Counted from the stretch's first letter, positions 52,028 through 60,672 are shown. The stretch is DNA of 64,000 nt from Streptomyces sp. WMMB303 (GCF_029351045.1 NZ_JARKIN010000001.1:3106001-3170000); one strand, 5' to 3'. Notes: generated by a model from the letters alone, not told the origin. Program-made: numbers and translations.

Positions 52028-52315
52028 ATGTGCGGAGCACAGGCAGGCGGGCCCGACGCCGCCACCATCAAGCCGGGCGAGACGACGATCCAGGGCAGCG
52101 TGACCCGCGGCGGCGAGCCCGTCACCGGGTACGTGCGGCTGCTGGACGCCACCGGCGAGTTCACCGCGGAGGTCCCCACCTCCGCCACCGGCCAGTTCCG
52201 CTTCTACGCCGCGGAAGGCACCTGGACGCTTCGCGCACTGGTGCCCGGCGGCACCGCGGACCGCACGGTGGTCGCCCAGGACGGCGGCCTGGCCGAAGTC
52301 ACCATCGCGGTCTGA
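52028..52315 (+). CDS. DUF1416 protein linked to the sulfurtransferase
   Basis: A 95-aa DUF1416 protein, a carboxypeptidase-regulatory-like beta-sandwich: IKPGETTIQGSVTRGGEPV, GYVRLLDATGEFTAEVPTSA, QFRFYAAEGTWTLRALVPGG. The N-terminal MCGAQAGG with its Cys is conserved in the family. It is almost always next to the actinobacterial sulfurtransferase gene, here 30 nt downstream with AAAGGACGG as ribosome binding site. Function unknown, probably a partner in sulfur transfer. Confidence 0.93.
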   Translation: MCGAQAGGPDAATIKPGETTIQGSVTRGGEPVTGYVRLLDATGEFTAEVPTSATGQFRFYAAEGTWTLRALVPGGTADRTVVAQDGGLAEVTIAV

Positions 52316-52406
52316 GCCGCGCGGGGGCTTCGCCCGGCCCGGCAGCAGCGTGCCGTCCTCCTGGACTCCTGGACCGGCACGGCGCCGGGACCGGGCGGAG
52401 CCCCCA

Positions 52407-52412
52407 TATGCT
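52407..52412 (+). promoter_or_regulatory. -10 box of the DsrE-like gene (leaderless layout)
   Basis: TATGCT ends 6 nt before the ATG at 52419. Confidence 0.45.
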
Positions 52413-52418
52413 GGCCGT

Positions 52419-52784
52419 ATGGCACACCGGAAGCTCGTCATCAAGGTCACCGCGGGCGCTGACGCGCCCGAGCGGTGCTCGCAGGCGTTCACCGTCGCCT
52501 CCGTCGCGGCGGCGAGCGGTACCGAGGTCAGCCTCTGGCTGACCGGCGAATCCGCCTGGTTCGCGCTCCCGGGCCGCGCGGCGGAGTTCGAGCTGCCGCA
52601 CGCGGCACCACTGCCCGACCTCATGGCCGCGATCCAGGCGAGCGGCCGGATCACGCTGTGCACCCAGTGCGCGGCCCGCCGTGACATCGAGGAGAAGGAC
52701 GTCCTCGAAGGCGTCCGCATCGCGGGCGCCCAGCTCTTCGTGAGCGAGATCATGGCCGAGGACGTCCAGGCCCTCGTCTACTGA
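52419..52784 (+). CDS. DsrE/DsrF-family sulfur-relay-like protein
   Basis: A 121-aa DsrE-fold protein: KLVIKVTAGADAPERCSQAF, VASVAAASGTEVSLWLTGE, and the C-terminal ITLCTQCAARRDIEEKDVL, where the CTQC pair corresponds to the conserved persulfide-carrying Cys of the family, and GVRIAGAQLFV. It is likely part of the nearby sulfur-transfer functions. It has its own leaderless-type promoter 104 nt after DUF1416, so it may form a second transcript. Confidence 0.9.
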   Translation: MAHRKLVIKVTAGADAPERCSQAFTVASVAAASGTEVSLWLTGESAWFALPGRAAEFELPHAAPLPDLMAAIQASGRITLCTQCAARRDIEEKDVLEGVRIAGAQLFVSEIMAEDVQALVY

Positions 52785-52929
52785 ACGGCCCCACATCCAC
52801 CGAGCGCGCGCCCCTCGTCGTCCGCCGAGTGCGCCCTCATCCGCCGGGCAGCAGCCCCTCGGGAGGTCCGCCCCCGCCGCGGCGATTAGACTCGGAGGGT
52901 CACCGAACACCGCGCAAGGAGAGCCACCC

Positions 52930-53031
52930 GTGCTTGAGGCATTCTTCACCGCCCTGATGGTCCTGGTCTGCGTCGGCACCGTGGCCTTCGCCGGGCTGAC
53001 CTTCAAGAAGCTCTACCAGGGCCAGCGCTGA
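52930..53031 (+). CDS. Small single-helix membrane protein
   Basis: A 33-aa protein missed by length-filtered calling: GTG start, LEAFFTALMVLVCVGTVAFA as one transmembrane helix, then FKKLYQGQR as a cationic cytosolic end. An AAGGAG ribosome binding site is correctly spaced. I know closely similar peptides in the same place in other streptomycetes, so it is a real conserved gene. Function unknown. Confidence 0.8.
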   Translation: MLEAFFTALMVLVCVGTVAFAGLTFKKLYQGQR

Positions 53032-53071
53032 CCGCTCGCACGCCCGCCACTCTTAGGGATCGACCAGTTCC

Positions 53072-53650
53072 ATGATCGAGATTCCGTCCGACCTCCACCC
53101 GGACCTCGTGCCCCTCGCCTTCCTGCTCGGCAACTGGACCGGTGCCGGTGTGGCCGCCCTCGACGCCCAAGAGGGCGAGGAGGAGCAGAAGTGCAACTTC
53201 GGGCAGGAAGTCACCTTCACCCACGACGGCCGTGACTTCCTGGAGTACGTCTCGCACTCCTGGGAGCTCGACGCGGAGGGCCGGAAGGTCCGCCCGCTGG
53301 AGACCGAGACGGGCTACTGGCGCATCGACGCGGACCGCAAGGTCGAGGTCGTCATGATCCGCGACCAGGGCATCGCCGAGGTCTGGTACGGCGAACTGGC
53401 CGAGAAGAAGCCGCAGATCGATCTGGCGACCGACGCGGTGGCCCGCACGGCGGCCGCCGGCGAGTACAGCGGCGGCAAGCGGCTGTACGGCTACGTCAAC
53501 AGCGATCTGATGTGGGTGGGCGAGAAGGCCACCCCCGAGGTGCCGCTGCGGCCCTACATGTCCGCGCACCTGAAGAAGGTCGTGGACCCCAAGGAGTGGG
53601 CCAAGGACGTCGTGGACCTCCCCGACGACGGCATCGCCTTCTTCCGCTGA
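53072..53650 (+). CDS. Nitrobindin-like heme-binding beta-barrel (FABP/DUF1794)
   Basis: A 192-aa nitrobindin-type protein. The family motif GxWxGxG appears as LLGNWTGAGVAAL, with CNFGQEVTFTHDGRDFL, the strand TGYWRIDADRKVEVVMI and a C-terminal His in MSAHLKKVVDP that is the probable heme ligand. Homologues isomerise peroxynitrite and bind nitric oxide. It is cytosolic, about 165 residues plus a 25-residue tail. The ATG at 53072 follows the small membrane protein gene by 40 nt. Confidence 0.92.
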   Translation: MIEIPSDLHPDLVPLAFLLGNWTGAGVAALDAQEGEEEQKCNFGQEVTFTHDGRDFLEYVSHSWELDAEGRKVRPLETETGYWRIDADRKVEVVMIRDQGIAEVWYGELAEKKPQIDLATDAVARTAAAGEYSGGKRLYGYVNSDLMWVGEKATPEVPLRPYMSAHLKKVVDPKEWAKDVVDLPDDGIAFFR

Positions 53651-54148
53651 GATACCGGGCTCTCCGCTTCCGCGGACCACGCCCACTCCGGACCTTCCGC
53701 CGGGGACGCGCACTCCCGTTGAGAGCGTCCCCGGTCGCCGTTCGGGACCGGCCCCGCCCTCTCGCGCGGCGCCTCTCCGCCCGCGCCTCGAGGCCGTTCC
53801 CGCCCGTTCACCGGGTTGTCGCCGCCGCGTTCGGCGGCAGTGGCGGCCCGCCCCGGCGCGCGTCTCGAAGATGTCACGATTGTGAAAGCTGTGGAATAGC
53901 GCGTTTCAGCGCGGCGGTTCGGGAACCCGCCCCCGGCGGCTCGGTCGAAGCGAATCCACTGGTCACAGTGATACCCCTACTGCACGAGTCGCCGAAATCA
54001 CTCCCGGTAGGCAATCTAATGCGTGCCCTCGAGTGATAAGAATGGCGTTAATCCATTCACCGGCACGAGCGCCGGTGGGGCCCCTGCGGCGCGCTCTCGT
54101 GCCCTCTTGCCCCGGCGCTCGACCGCCCAACGGGGAAAAGGCTCTTCT
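53651..54148. other. Intergenic region upstream of the LAETG protein
   Basis: A 498-nt gap. From about 53870 to 54060 it is AT-richer, with GTGAAAGCTGTGGAATAG and ATCTAATGCG stretches that could be promoter elements, but I cannot fix a transcription start. No gene recognised. Confidence 0.5.
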
Positions 54149-54946
54149 GTGAATCGTTCTCGCATAACCTCCGCCGCCGCCACCGTCGCGCTGCTCGGCG
54201 GCCTGGCCACCACTCAACTGGCCACCGCGGCGAGCGCCTTCGCGTACGACAGCGGCGCCGAGCTGAACGTCGGCCTGACGTCCGGGATTCTCTACGACAA
54301 GAACTCCGGCAAGGTGATGGGCGACGGCATCGGCGGCAACTTCGGCAACCACGGCCCCGAAGCCACCAAGGCCACCGTCACGGTGACCGCCGTCAAGAAC
54401 GTCACCTTCACCGGCAAGCCGAAGGTGGACAAGGGCACCGTGAAGTCCTGGAGCGCCAAGAAGGTCGTCATCGTGGCCAACCTGGCCGCGGACGGCGACG
54501 CGCTGGAGAACATGGACCTGCCCGCCACCCTCTCCGGCAAGAAGCAGACGCTGCGCGCCGAGATCAAGGGTGACAAGCCCGACCCGGACACCAGCAACAA
54601 CCGCCTCACGCGCTCCTACAGCGTGGACGCCACCAAGCCCGAGCCGACCGACAAGCCCACGGACAAGCCCACCGAGAAGCCGACCGAGAAGCCCACCGAG
54701 AAGCCCTCGGACAAGCCGACCGAGAAGCCCACCGCCCAGCCCTCGAAGCCCAGCGACGACGCCTCGGACGCCAACACCCCGGCACCCGCGGGCGGCTCCG
54801 ACAAGGGCAACGGCGGCGAGGGCGACCTCGCCGAGACCGGCAGCAGCTCCAACACTCCGCTGCTCGTCGGCGGTGCGGGCGCCCTCGTCGTGATCGGCGG
54901 CGCCGCGGTCTTCATGGCCAAGCGCAAGAAGGCCGGCCAGAGCTGA
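54149..54946 (+). CDS. Sortase-anchored (LAETG) surface protein with Lys/Pro/Thr repeats
   Basis: A 265-aa secreted protein with a signal peptide ending ASAFA (about residue 32), a beta-sandwich domain (33-150, GAELNVGLTSG through SYSVDATKP), a linker of eight (T/E/D)KP-type repeats (about 155-200), and a C-terminal sorting signal LAETG followed by a hydrophobic helix (LLVGGAGALVVIGGAAVFMA) and KRKK. LAETG is the class E sortase signal of Streptomyces (as in chaplins). No sortase gene is in the window. The GTG at 54149 is preferred for the signal peptide; the frame upstream is unconserved. Confidence 0.9.
   Translation: MNRSRITSAAATVALLGGLATTQLATAASAFAYDSGAELNVGLTSGILYDKNSGKVMGDGIGGNFGNHGPEATKATVTVTAVKNVTFTGKPKVDKGTVKSWSAKKVVIVANLAADGDALENMDLPATLSGKKQTLRAEIKGDKPDPDTSNNRLTRSYSVDATKPEPTDKPTDKPTEKPTEKPTEKPSDKPTEKPTAQPSKPSDDASDANTPAPAGGSDKGNGGEGDLAETGSSSNTPLLVGGAGALVVIGGAAVFMAKRKKAGQS
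54647..54742 (+). repeat. Eight 12-bp tandem repeats in the LAETG gene
   Basis: ACCGAGAAGCCC and near variants (ACCGACAAGCCC, TCGGACAAGCCG) encode the T-E-K-P / T-D-K-P wall-spanning linker. Confidence 0.9.
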
Positions 54947-54973
54947 CCCCTTCCTCCTTGCGATGACACGGGT

Positions 54974-54996
54974 CCGGGTGCCACGGGGGCACCCGG
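54974..54996 (+). terminator. Terminator of the LAETG gene, abutting the nur promoter
   Basis: CCGGGTGCC/GGCACCCGG, 9-bp stem and 5-nt loop, 28 nt after the stop and 15 nt before the nur -10 box. Confidence 0.65.
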
Positions 54997-55010
54997 GCCC
55001 GTTCCGCTTC

Positions 55011-55016
55011 TACACT
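55011..55016 (+). promoter_or_regulatory. -10 box of nur (leaderless layout)
   Basis: TACACT ends 7 nt before the GTG at 55024. Confidence 0.45.
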
Positions 55017-55023
55017 GGACCAC

Positions 55024-55479
55024 GTGGCTACCACCGACTGGCAGAGCGACCTCAGGGCGCGCGGATACCGGCTCACTCCGCAGCGCCAGCTCGTGCTGGA
55101 GGCAGTGGACAAGCTGGAGCACTCCACGCCGGACGACATCCTCGCCGAAGTCCGCCGCACGGCCGGCAGCGTCAATATCTCCACGGTCTACCGCACACTG
55201 GAGCTCCTGGAGGAGCTGGGCCTGGTCTCCCACGCCCACCTCGGCCACGGTGCGCCCACCTACCACCTCGCCGACCGGCATCACCACATGCACCTGGTCT
55301 GCCGGGACTGCACCGAGGTGATCGAAGCCGATCTGTCCGTCGCCGAGCCCTTCACCACCGTCCTGCGGGAGCGGTTCGGCTTCGAGACGGACATGAAACA
55401 CTTCGCGATCTTCGGGCGGTGCGCGAAGTGCGGCGAGAGCGCCGACACCACCCCGGCCGACGGCGCGGGCAACACCTGA
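55024..55479 (+). CDS. nur: Nickel-responsive Fur-family regulator Nur
   Basis: Nur represses nickel uptake and the Fe superoxide dismutase gene (sodF) when Ni is present, and indirectly favours NiSOD. The 151-aa protein has a winged helix (LRARGYRLTPQRQLVLEAVD, NISTVYRTLELLEELGLVSH) and a dimerisation domain with the metal sites HHHMHLVCRDC and the Cys pairs CRDC and CAKC. It matches my memory of S. coelicolor Nur better than Fur, Zur or CatR paralogues, especially the HLGHGAPTYHLADRHHHMHL run. The start is GTG with a leaderless-type -10. Confidence 0.88.
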   Translation: MATTDWQSDLRARGYRLTPQRQLVLEAVDKLEHSTPDDILAEVRRTAGSVNISTVYRTLELLEELGLVSHAHLGHGAPTYHLADRHHHMHLVCRDCTEVIEADLSVAEPFTTVLRERFGFETDMKHFAIFGRCAKCGESADTTPADGAGNT

Positions 55480-55499
55480 GCACCCGCCGCTGCCCGTCG

Positions 55500-55505
55500 T
55501 AGGCT
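55500..55505 (+). promoter_or_regulatory. -10 box of ygfZ (leaderless layout)
   Basis: TAGGCT ends 6 nt before the ATG at 55512. Confidence 0.45.
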
Positions 55506-55511
55506 GGGCGT

Positions 55512-56525
55512 ATGTCCTCCAGCAGTTCACGCGGCAGCGCCGCAGCCCCCCTCCCCAGCCCGCTGCTGAACCTGCCCGGCGGGGTCGCGGCCGAAGCCCC
55601 CGACGAGGGAGTCGCCGCCCACTACGGCGACCTGTTCAAGGAGCAGCGCGCCCTCGCCGACGGCGCCGGGTTCGTGGACCTCTCGCACCGCGGCGTGGTC
55701 ACCGTCTCCGGCGAGGACCGGCTCTCCTGGCTGCACCTGCTGCTCACCCAGCACGTCGAACAGCTACCGGCCGGCCGGGCGACCGAAGCGCTGATCCTCT
55801 CCGCCAACGGCCACATCGAGCAGGCGCTGGAGCTGGTCGACGACGGGACGACGGTGTGGATGCACACCGAACCGGGCAAACAGGACGAACTGCTGAACTA
55901 TCTGGAGAGCATGCGGTTCTTCTACCGCGTCGAGATCGCCGACCGCACCTCCGAGGTGGCCGTCGTCCACCTGCCCGCGGGGTCCATCGCCGACGTGCCC
56001 GACAGCGCCCTGGCCGTGCGGGAGACGCCGCACGGGCGGGACCTGTTCCTGCCCCGCGGCGAACTGACCGGCTTCGCCGCCACGCACGGGCCGGCCATCG
56101 GGGTGCTGGCCCACGAGGCGCTGCGGGTCGAGGCCCGGCGGCCCCGCCTCGGCATGGAGACCGACCACCGCACCATCCCGCACGAGGTGGGCTGGATCGG
56201 CTCGGCGGTGCATCTGGAGAAGGGCTGCTACCGGGGGCAGGAGACCGTCGCCCGCGTCCACAACCTGGGGAAGCCGCCGCGGCGCCTGGTCTTCCTGCAC
56301 CTGGACGGCAGCGAGGTGCGGCTGCCCGCGCACGGCGACCCGGTCCGGCTCGCCGCCGGAGGCCTGGAGGGGCGGCAGATCGGGTTCGTCACCACCTCGG
56401 CACGCCACCACGAACTCGGGCCGATCGCGCTCGCCCTCGTCAAGCGCAATGTCGCACCCGACGCCGAGCTCATCGTCGGCCCCGACGCCACCGCCGCCGC
56501 GCAGGAAGTCGTCGTCGCCCCGTAG
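55512..56525 (+). CDS. ygfZ: YgfZ/GcvT-like folate-binding protein
   Basis: YgfZ proteins use folate in the assembly or repair of some Fe-S clusters and affect tRNA modification. The 337-aa protein has the GcvT fold: DLSHRGVVTVSGEDRLSWLH, LLTQHVEQLPAG, RFFYRVEIADRTSEVAVVHL, and the diagnostic HLEKGCYRGQETVARVHNLG containing the YgfZ K-G-C-Y-x-G-Q-E motif, which distinguishes it from true GcvT aminomethyltransferase. It follows nur by 32 nt, with its own leaderless-type -10. Confidence 0.94.
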   Translation: MSSSSSRGSAAAPLPSPLLNLPGGVAAEAPDEGVAAHYGDLFKEQRALADGAGFVDLSHRGVVTVSGEDRLSWLHLLLTQHVEQLPAGRATEALILSANGHIEQALELVDDGTTVWMHTEPGKQDELLNYLESMRFFYRVEIADRTSEVAVVHLPAGSIADVPDSALAVRETPHGRDLFLPRGELTGFAATHGPAIGVLAHEALRVEARRPRLGMETDHRTIPHEVGWIGSAVHLEKGCYRGQETVARVHNLGKPPRRLVFLHLDGSEVRLPAHGDPVRLAAGGLEGRQIGFVTTSARHHELGPIALALVKRNVAPDAELIVGPDATAAAQEVVVAP

Positions 56526-56583
56526 GCCGCCGACAGGCAGCTCCCGGCCGGGCAGCAGACCCGGCCGGGCCGGCCCCCGCCGC

Positions 56584-57009
56584 TCACACCTCCAGGAGCA
56601 GGGTGAAGGGGCCGTCGTTGGTCAGCGAGACCTTCATGTCGGCCCCGAAGACACCCGTGACGACGGTGGCGCCCAACGCCCGCAGCCGCTCGACCACCTC
56701 GTCGACCAGGGGTTCGGCGACATCCCCGGGCGCCGCCGCGTTCCACGTCGGCCGCCTCCCCTTCCGCGCGTCACCGTGGAGAGTGAACTGGCTGATCACC
56801 AGCAGCGGCGCCCCGGTGTCCGAACACGACTTCTCCTCGTGCAGAATCCGCACGGTCCACAGCTTCCGCGCGAGCCGGGCCGCCTTCTCCGAGGTGTCCT
56901 CGTGCGTGACTCCGACCAGCACGCACAGGCCCTCACCCGCTATCTCCCCGACCGTCGCGCCGTCCACGGCGACGCTCGCACCGTCCACCCGCTGCACCAC
57001 TGCTCGCAT
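56584..57009 (-). CDS. dtd: D-aminoacyl-tRNA deacylase
   Basis: Dtd removes D-amino acids from mischarged tRNA, protecting translation. The 141-aa protein is a standard Dtd: [17 protein letters not shown], the Gln-containing active loop [17 protein letters not shown], and the cross-subunit Gly-cis-Pro [10 protein letters not shown] near the C-terminus. The ATG at 57007-57009 is the family start. An upstream in-frame extension to 57111 is rejected. A CATCAT sequence 6 nt upstream might be a weak leaderless -10. It converges with ygfZ. Confidence 0.96.
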   Translation of the reverse strand: MRAVVQRVDGASVAVDGATVGEIAGEGLCVLVGVTHEDTSEKAARLARKLWTVRILHEEKSCSDTGAPLLVISQFTLHGDARKGRRPTWNAAAPGDVAEPLVDEVVERLRALGATVVTGVFGADMKVSLTNDGPFTLLLEV

Positions 57010-57160
57010 GCCGCCATGATGCCGTGCCGCCGTCCGGCCCGGGCACGCGGCCGCAAGCCGCCGGGGAAGATCGGTGCGAACAGGGGACACGGAGTGGCAC
57101 GATGCGCACACGCGGTGCGTTCACCGGTACCGCGCGATGGGGATGAGGGGACACAAGCCC

Positions 57161-57712
57161 ATGAGCACAACCGGAGCGGGCCCGCCCAGGACACCGCGGC
57201 GGTCCGGGGCCCTGGAGGCGCTGCGCGAGCCGGAGCGGCCGGATCTGACCGCGCTCTCCTTGCGGGAACTGCGGATCCTGCGGCGGTCGGCACAGCAGGA
57301 CGAGGCGGACCTGAGCTATGTGCGCAGACTGCTGCAGGGGCGTATCGACATCCTCGGCGCCGAACTGGCCCGCCGCAGCTCCGCCGGCTCACCACTGCTG
57401 GACCTGCTGCCGCAGATCCTCGCGGACGGTCCGTCCAGCCACCGCTCCTCCGCCCGGCATGTGACTCTCGCCGCACCCCGCAGCGAGGAGTACCGGGCAC
57501 TGGCCGAGGAGATGCTGGCCGAGGTGGAGCTGAGCGACCTCAAGGCCCGCACCGACGGCGAGCTGCACGACGCGACGGCACGGCTGATCCGCTACGAGCA
57601 ACAGGTCTCCGAACGCCGCCAGTCGCTGCAGCAGACGGCCGACGAGTGCAGCACCGAGATCGCCCGACGCTACCGGGAAGGCGAAGCACAGGTGGACGAC
57701 CTGTTGCCGTAG
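57161..57712 (+). CDS. rsiG: c-di-GMP-responsive anti-sigma(WhiG) factor RsiG
   Basis: RsiG, armed with c-di-GMP, sequesters the sporulation sigma factor WhiG and so holds back spore formation in Streptomyces. It binds a c-di-GMP dimer through the duplicated motif E(x3)S(x2)R(x3)Q(x3)D. Both copies are intact in this 183-aa protein: Glu48, Ser52, Arg55, Gln59, Asp63, and Glu146, Ser150, Arg153, Gln157, Asp161. Long coiled-coil helices flank them (about 36-72 and 110-175). The ATG at 57161 has GAGGGGACA upstream; an in-frame ATG at 57143 is possible. It was earlier known as AmfC. No WhiG gene is in the window. Confidence 0.95.
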   Translation: MSTTGAGPPRTPRRSGALEALREPERPDLTALSLRELRILRRSAQQDEADLSYVRRLLQGRIDILGAELARRSSAGSPLLDLLPQILADGPSSHRSSARHVTLAAPRSEEYRALAEEMLAEVELSDLKARTDGELHDATARLIRYEQQVSERRQSLQQTADECSTEIARRYREGEAQVDDLLP

Positions 57713-57858
57713 CGCGGGGCGGGAGCCGGGACGGGATCGGAGCGGGAGGGGCCAGGGGTGTCTGTTCTGCGGCACCGTGCATCCGGTTACGGTGAAGGGC
57801 CACATATCCGTCTGCTCCGCACGCCGCCGAACGGCGTGCACCACCGGAAGGTCCCGAG

Positions 57859-58809
57859 ATGCCCGAGATACTCCCCGTGCTCGCCGAGGTCGTCAGGTCC
57901 GGCTTCACCGAGGGGCGGCACCGGGGCTCGCTGGTGGTCCTGGCGGCCGACGGGAGCGTCACCTTCGCGCTGGGCGACCCGGAGGCGCCGGTCTTCCCCC
58001 GCTCCGCGAACAAGCCGTTCCAGGCGGCCGCGGTGCTGCGCTCGGGGCTGGAGCTGTCCGGCGAGCGGCTGGCGCTGGCCGCGGCGAGCCACTCGGCCGA
58101 GGGCTTCCACCTCGACCTGGTCCGTACGATGCTGGCCGAGCACGGGCTGACCACCGCGGACCTGAAGTGCCCCGCCTCCCTCCCGCTGGACGCGGAGGAG
58201 GCCGAGGCGTTCCTGGCGGCCGGCAGCACCCGCACCCCGCTGGCCATGGACTGCTCGGGCAAGCACACGGCCATGCTCGCCGCCTGCCGGGCCAACGGCT
58301 GGCCGCTCGACAGCTACCTGGACCCCGACCACCCGCTGCAGAAGCTGGTCCGCGAGACGCTGGAGGAGGCCACCGGCGACCCGGTGGCGCACACCGGCGT
58401 GGACGGCTGCGGTGCGCCGCTGATGGCCGTCTCGCTGACCGGGCTGGCGCGCGGATACCGCGCCCTGGCGCTGGCCTCCGCGCAGAGCCCCGAGGGCCGG
58501 GTCGTCGAGGCGATGCGCGCCCACCCCGCCCATGTGGGCGGCACCCGGCGGCACGACACCTGGCTGATGCGGGAACTGCCCGGGGCGGTCAGCAAGATGG
58601 GTGCCGAGGCCGTACAGGGGATCGCGCTGCCGGACGGGAGCGCCCTCGCGCTCAAGGTGGAGGACGGCGCGGAGCGCGCCCTGGGGCCGGTGGTGGCGCG
58701 AGCCCTCGCCACCCGGATGGGAGTCAGCTCCGCGGTGCTGGACCGGCTCGCGACCGTGCCGATCCTGGGCGGCGGCGTCCGGGTCGGCGAGGTCCGCGCG
58801 GCGTTCTGA
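57859..58809 (+). CDS. L-asparaginase II family (thermolabile, R. etli type)
   Basis: A 316-aa asparaginase of the PF06089 type. Visible: PVLAEVVRSGFTEGRHRGSL, the SANKPFQAAAVLRSG active-site segment (Ser-x-x-Lys), LAAASHSAEGFHL, the conserved Cys/Lys site AMDCSGKHTAMLAACRANGW, and DGCGAPLMAVSLTGLARGY. It hydrolyses asparagine to aspartate and ammonia in the cytoplasm. Its neighbourhood (rsiG, Eis-like) does not form an obvious pathway. It is preceded by a 146-nt gap from rsiG, so it may be separately expressed. Confidence 0.94.
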   Translation: MPEILPVLAEVVRSGFTEGRHRGSLVVLAADGSVTFALGDPEAPVFPRSANKPFQAAAVLRSGLELSGERLALAAASHSAEGFHLDLVRTMLAEHGLTTADLKCPASLPLDAEEAEAFLAAGSTRTPLAMDCSGKHTAMLAACRANGWPLDSYLDPDHPLQKLVRETLEEATGDPVAHTGVDGCGAPLMAVSLTGLARGYRALALASAQSPEGRVVEAMRAHPAHVGGTRRHDTWLMRELPGAVSKMGAEAVQGIALPDGSALALKVEDGAERALGPVVARALATRMGVSSAVLDRLATVPILGGGVRVGEVRAAF

Positions 58810-58892
58810 GCCCGCGGGACGCCCAGGACGAGGCCGCGGGGCGAGGCGGCGCACCGGGGTGAAATCCAGGTGCGGGCCGGGTGGGCACGGCC

Positions 58893-58898
58893 TAGCGT
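58893..58898 (+). promoter_or_regulatory. -10 box of the Eis-like gene (leaderless layout)
   Basis: TAGCGT ends 6 nt before the ATG at 58905. Confidence 0.45.
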
Positions 58899-58904
58899 GA
58901 GCCC

Positions 58905-60179
58905 ATGCCGACCCCCCTCGACATCCGCGCCCTGGCCGGTCCCGACGCGTATCCGGAGTGGCTGCGCGCCGTCTCCACCGGCTTCTTCCGCGGCCCCGGC
59001 ACCGTCGGCGAGCAGGAGGTGGCGGCCCGCGCGCTGGACACCGACCTCGACCGGATCCAGGGCGCTTACGACGGCGAGCGCTGCGTGGGCACCTTCCGCA
59101 CGCTGCCGCAGTCGCTGACCGTTCCGGGCGGCGCGCTGCTGCCCGCGTGCGCGGTCTCCAGCGTCACCGTCTCGCCCACGCACCGGCGGCGCGGACTGCT
59201 CAGCAGGATGACTGCGAACGCGCTGGATGCGGCCAAGGAGCGGGGCGAGGTGTGCGCGACCCTGGTCGCGGCCGAGTACCCGATCTACGGGCGGTACGGC
59301 TTCGGCCCCGCGGCCTGGACCACCGACTGGGAGGTCCTCGTCGCCCGCACGGGCCTGGACCGGCGCTACGCCGGACCGGCCGACCTCGGGGACGGCGGCC
59401 GGGTGGACCTGGTGGACGCCGCGGAGTTCCGGGCCCTGATGCCCGCCGTCCACGAGCGGTTCCGCACCGGCCGGCACCGGCAGGGCGCCATCGACCGCCG
59501 CGCGAAGTGGTGGCGCACGGCGACCGGCGCTCTGCGCTTCCCGGACGACGGATTCACCCCCGCGTTCCACGCCGTCTACCGCGACGCGGACGGGCAGCCG
59601 CAAGGCGGGGTGTCCTACACCTCCGACGATGTGTGGCAGGCCAAGCAGCCCGAACAGACCCTCACCGTGCGCGACCTGTTCGCCACCACGACCGCCGGGG
59701 AAACGGCGCTGTGGCGGTTCGTCCTGGCCGTCGACTGGGTGCTGCGGGTGCGGACCGGCTGCCGCGCCCCGGACGACATCCTGCCGATGCTGCTGCCGGA
59801 CCCGCGCGCCGCGCGCACCGTCACCCACGCCGACTGGCTGTGGCTGCGGCCACTGGACGTGCCGCGGATGCTGGCGGCCCGCGACTACGCGGCCGCGGAC
59901 GCGCTGGTGCTGGAGGTGCGTGACCAGGACGGCTACGCGAACGGGCGCTTCGCGCTGGAGACCGGCGGACCACGGGGCGGGGCCCGGTGCGCGGCCACCC
60001 GGGAGGAGCCGGAGGTGTCGCTGGACGTCCGCGAGCTGGGCAGCCTCTTCCTGGGCGACGAGTCGGCCGTGCGGTTGGCGGCGCTGGGACGGCTGGCCGA
60101 GCACCGCGAGGGGGCGGCGGAGCGGGCCGAGGCGCTGTTCCGCACGGCGCGGCGGCCGTGGTGCCAGGACATGTTCTAG
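58905..60179 (+). CDS. Eis-like GNAT acetyltransferase
   Basis: A 424-aa protein of the Eis (enhanced intracellular survival) family with the three-part layout: an N-terminal GNAT domain (VSSVTVSPTHRRRGLLSRM with the acetyl-CoA loop Arg-Arg-Arg-Gly-Leu), a second degenerate GNAT domain (GLDRRYAGPADLGDGGRVDL to about 290), and a C-terminal sterol-carrier-like domain (DDILPMLLPDP, GRFALETGG, ELGSLFLGDESAVRLAALGR). The C-terminal end WCQDMF carries the free terminal carboxylate used as catalytic base in the family. Eis enzymes acetylate multiple amines, including aminoglycosides. The native substrate is unknown. Confidence 0.93.
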   Translation: MPTPLDIRALAGPDAYPEWLRAVSTGFFRGPGTVGEQEVAARALDTDLDRIQGAYDGERCVGTFRTLPQSLTVPGGALLPACAVSSVTVSPTHRRRGLLSRMTANALDAAKERGEVCATLVAAEYPIYGRYGFGPAAWTTDWEVLVARTGLDRRYAGPADLGDGGRVDLVDAAEFRALMPAVHERFRTGRHRQGAIDRRAKWWRTATGALRFPDDGFTPAFHAVYRDADGQPQGGVSYTSDDVWQAKQPEQTLTVRDLFATTTAGETALWRFVLAVDWVLRVRTGCRAPDDILPMLLPDPRAARTVTHADWLWLRPLDVPRMLAARDYAAADALVLEVRDQDGYANGRFALETGGPRGGARCAATREEPEVSLDVRELGSLFLGDESAVRLAALGRLAEHREGAAERAEALFRTARRPWCQDMF

Positions 60180-60267
60180 GCGGCCGGTTCCGGGCGGCGA
60201 CCGGTTCCGGATGGCGGCCGCCTGGCGGTTTCCCACTTGGGCCCGGGGGCCGGGGTGCCGTCGTCAA

Positions 60268-60310
60268 GCCGCCTTCCCCGTGGCGTGGGTTGATGGGTGG
60301 GGAAGGCGGC
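60268..60310. terminator. Hairpin between the Eis-like gene and the small membrane protein
   Basis: GCCGCCTTCCCC and GGGGAAGGCGGC form a perfect 12-bp stem around a 19-nt loop, between convergent genes. Confidence 0.7.
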
Positions 60311-60376
60311 ATGACGGCGGTCGCCGCGCGGCGCTGTGCGCGCGGTCCGGACGACCCCCCGCCGGTCGTCCGGAGT

Positions 60377-60559
60377 TCAGGGATGCAGCAGCAGCGTGGC
60401 GAGTACGAGGGCCCCGGCGGTGCTGCATCCGGTGTGCCGGGCTTTGAGGCCGATGCTCAACAGCAGGAAGCCCACGAGGCCGAGGACCCCGTAACGCACT
60501 TGGACCAACTGTTCGAAGGCGACGACGGCGATGGCTACGGCGAGCGCGAAGAACGGCAT
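60377..60559 (-). CDS. Small two-helix membrane protein
   Basis: A 60-aa hydrophobic protein, MPFFALAVAIAVVAFEQLVQ then two more hydrophobic runs (VLGLVGFLLLSIGLKA and AGALVLATLLLHP). It has a short loop and no obvious conserved motif. The ATG at 60557-60559 has AAGGAGGG upstream, which makes translation credible. It is divergent from the GntR gene, sharing the repeat-rich control region, so it may be regulated by it. Function unknown. Confidence 0.75.
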   Translation of the reverse strand: MPFFALAVAIAVVAFEQLVQVRYGVLGLVGFLLLSIGLKARHTGCSTAGALVLATLLLHP

Positions 60560-60672
60560 GGCGGTCCCTCCTTCTCGGGCGTGAGAGGAACGGCAGTGCT
60601 GGGAGTACCGGGGCCCGCACGGCGTCGGGCGGGCGGATGGCTCGGGGCCGACCTGGAGGCAGAACCGGCGAG

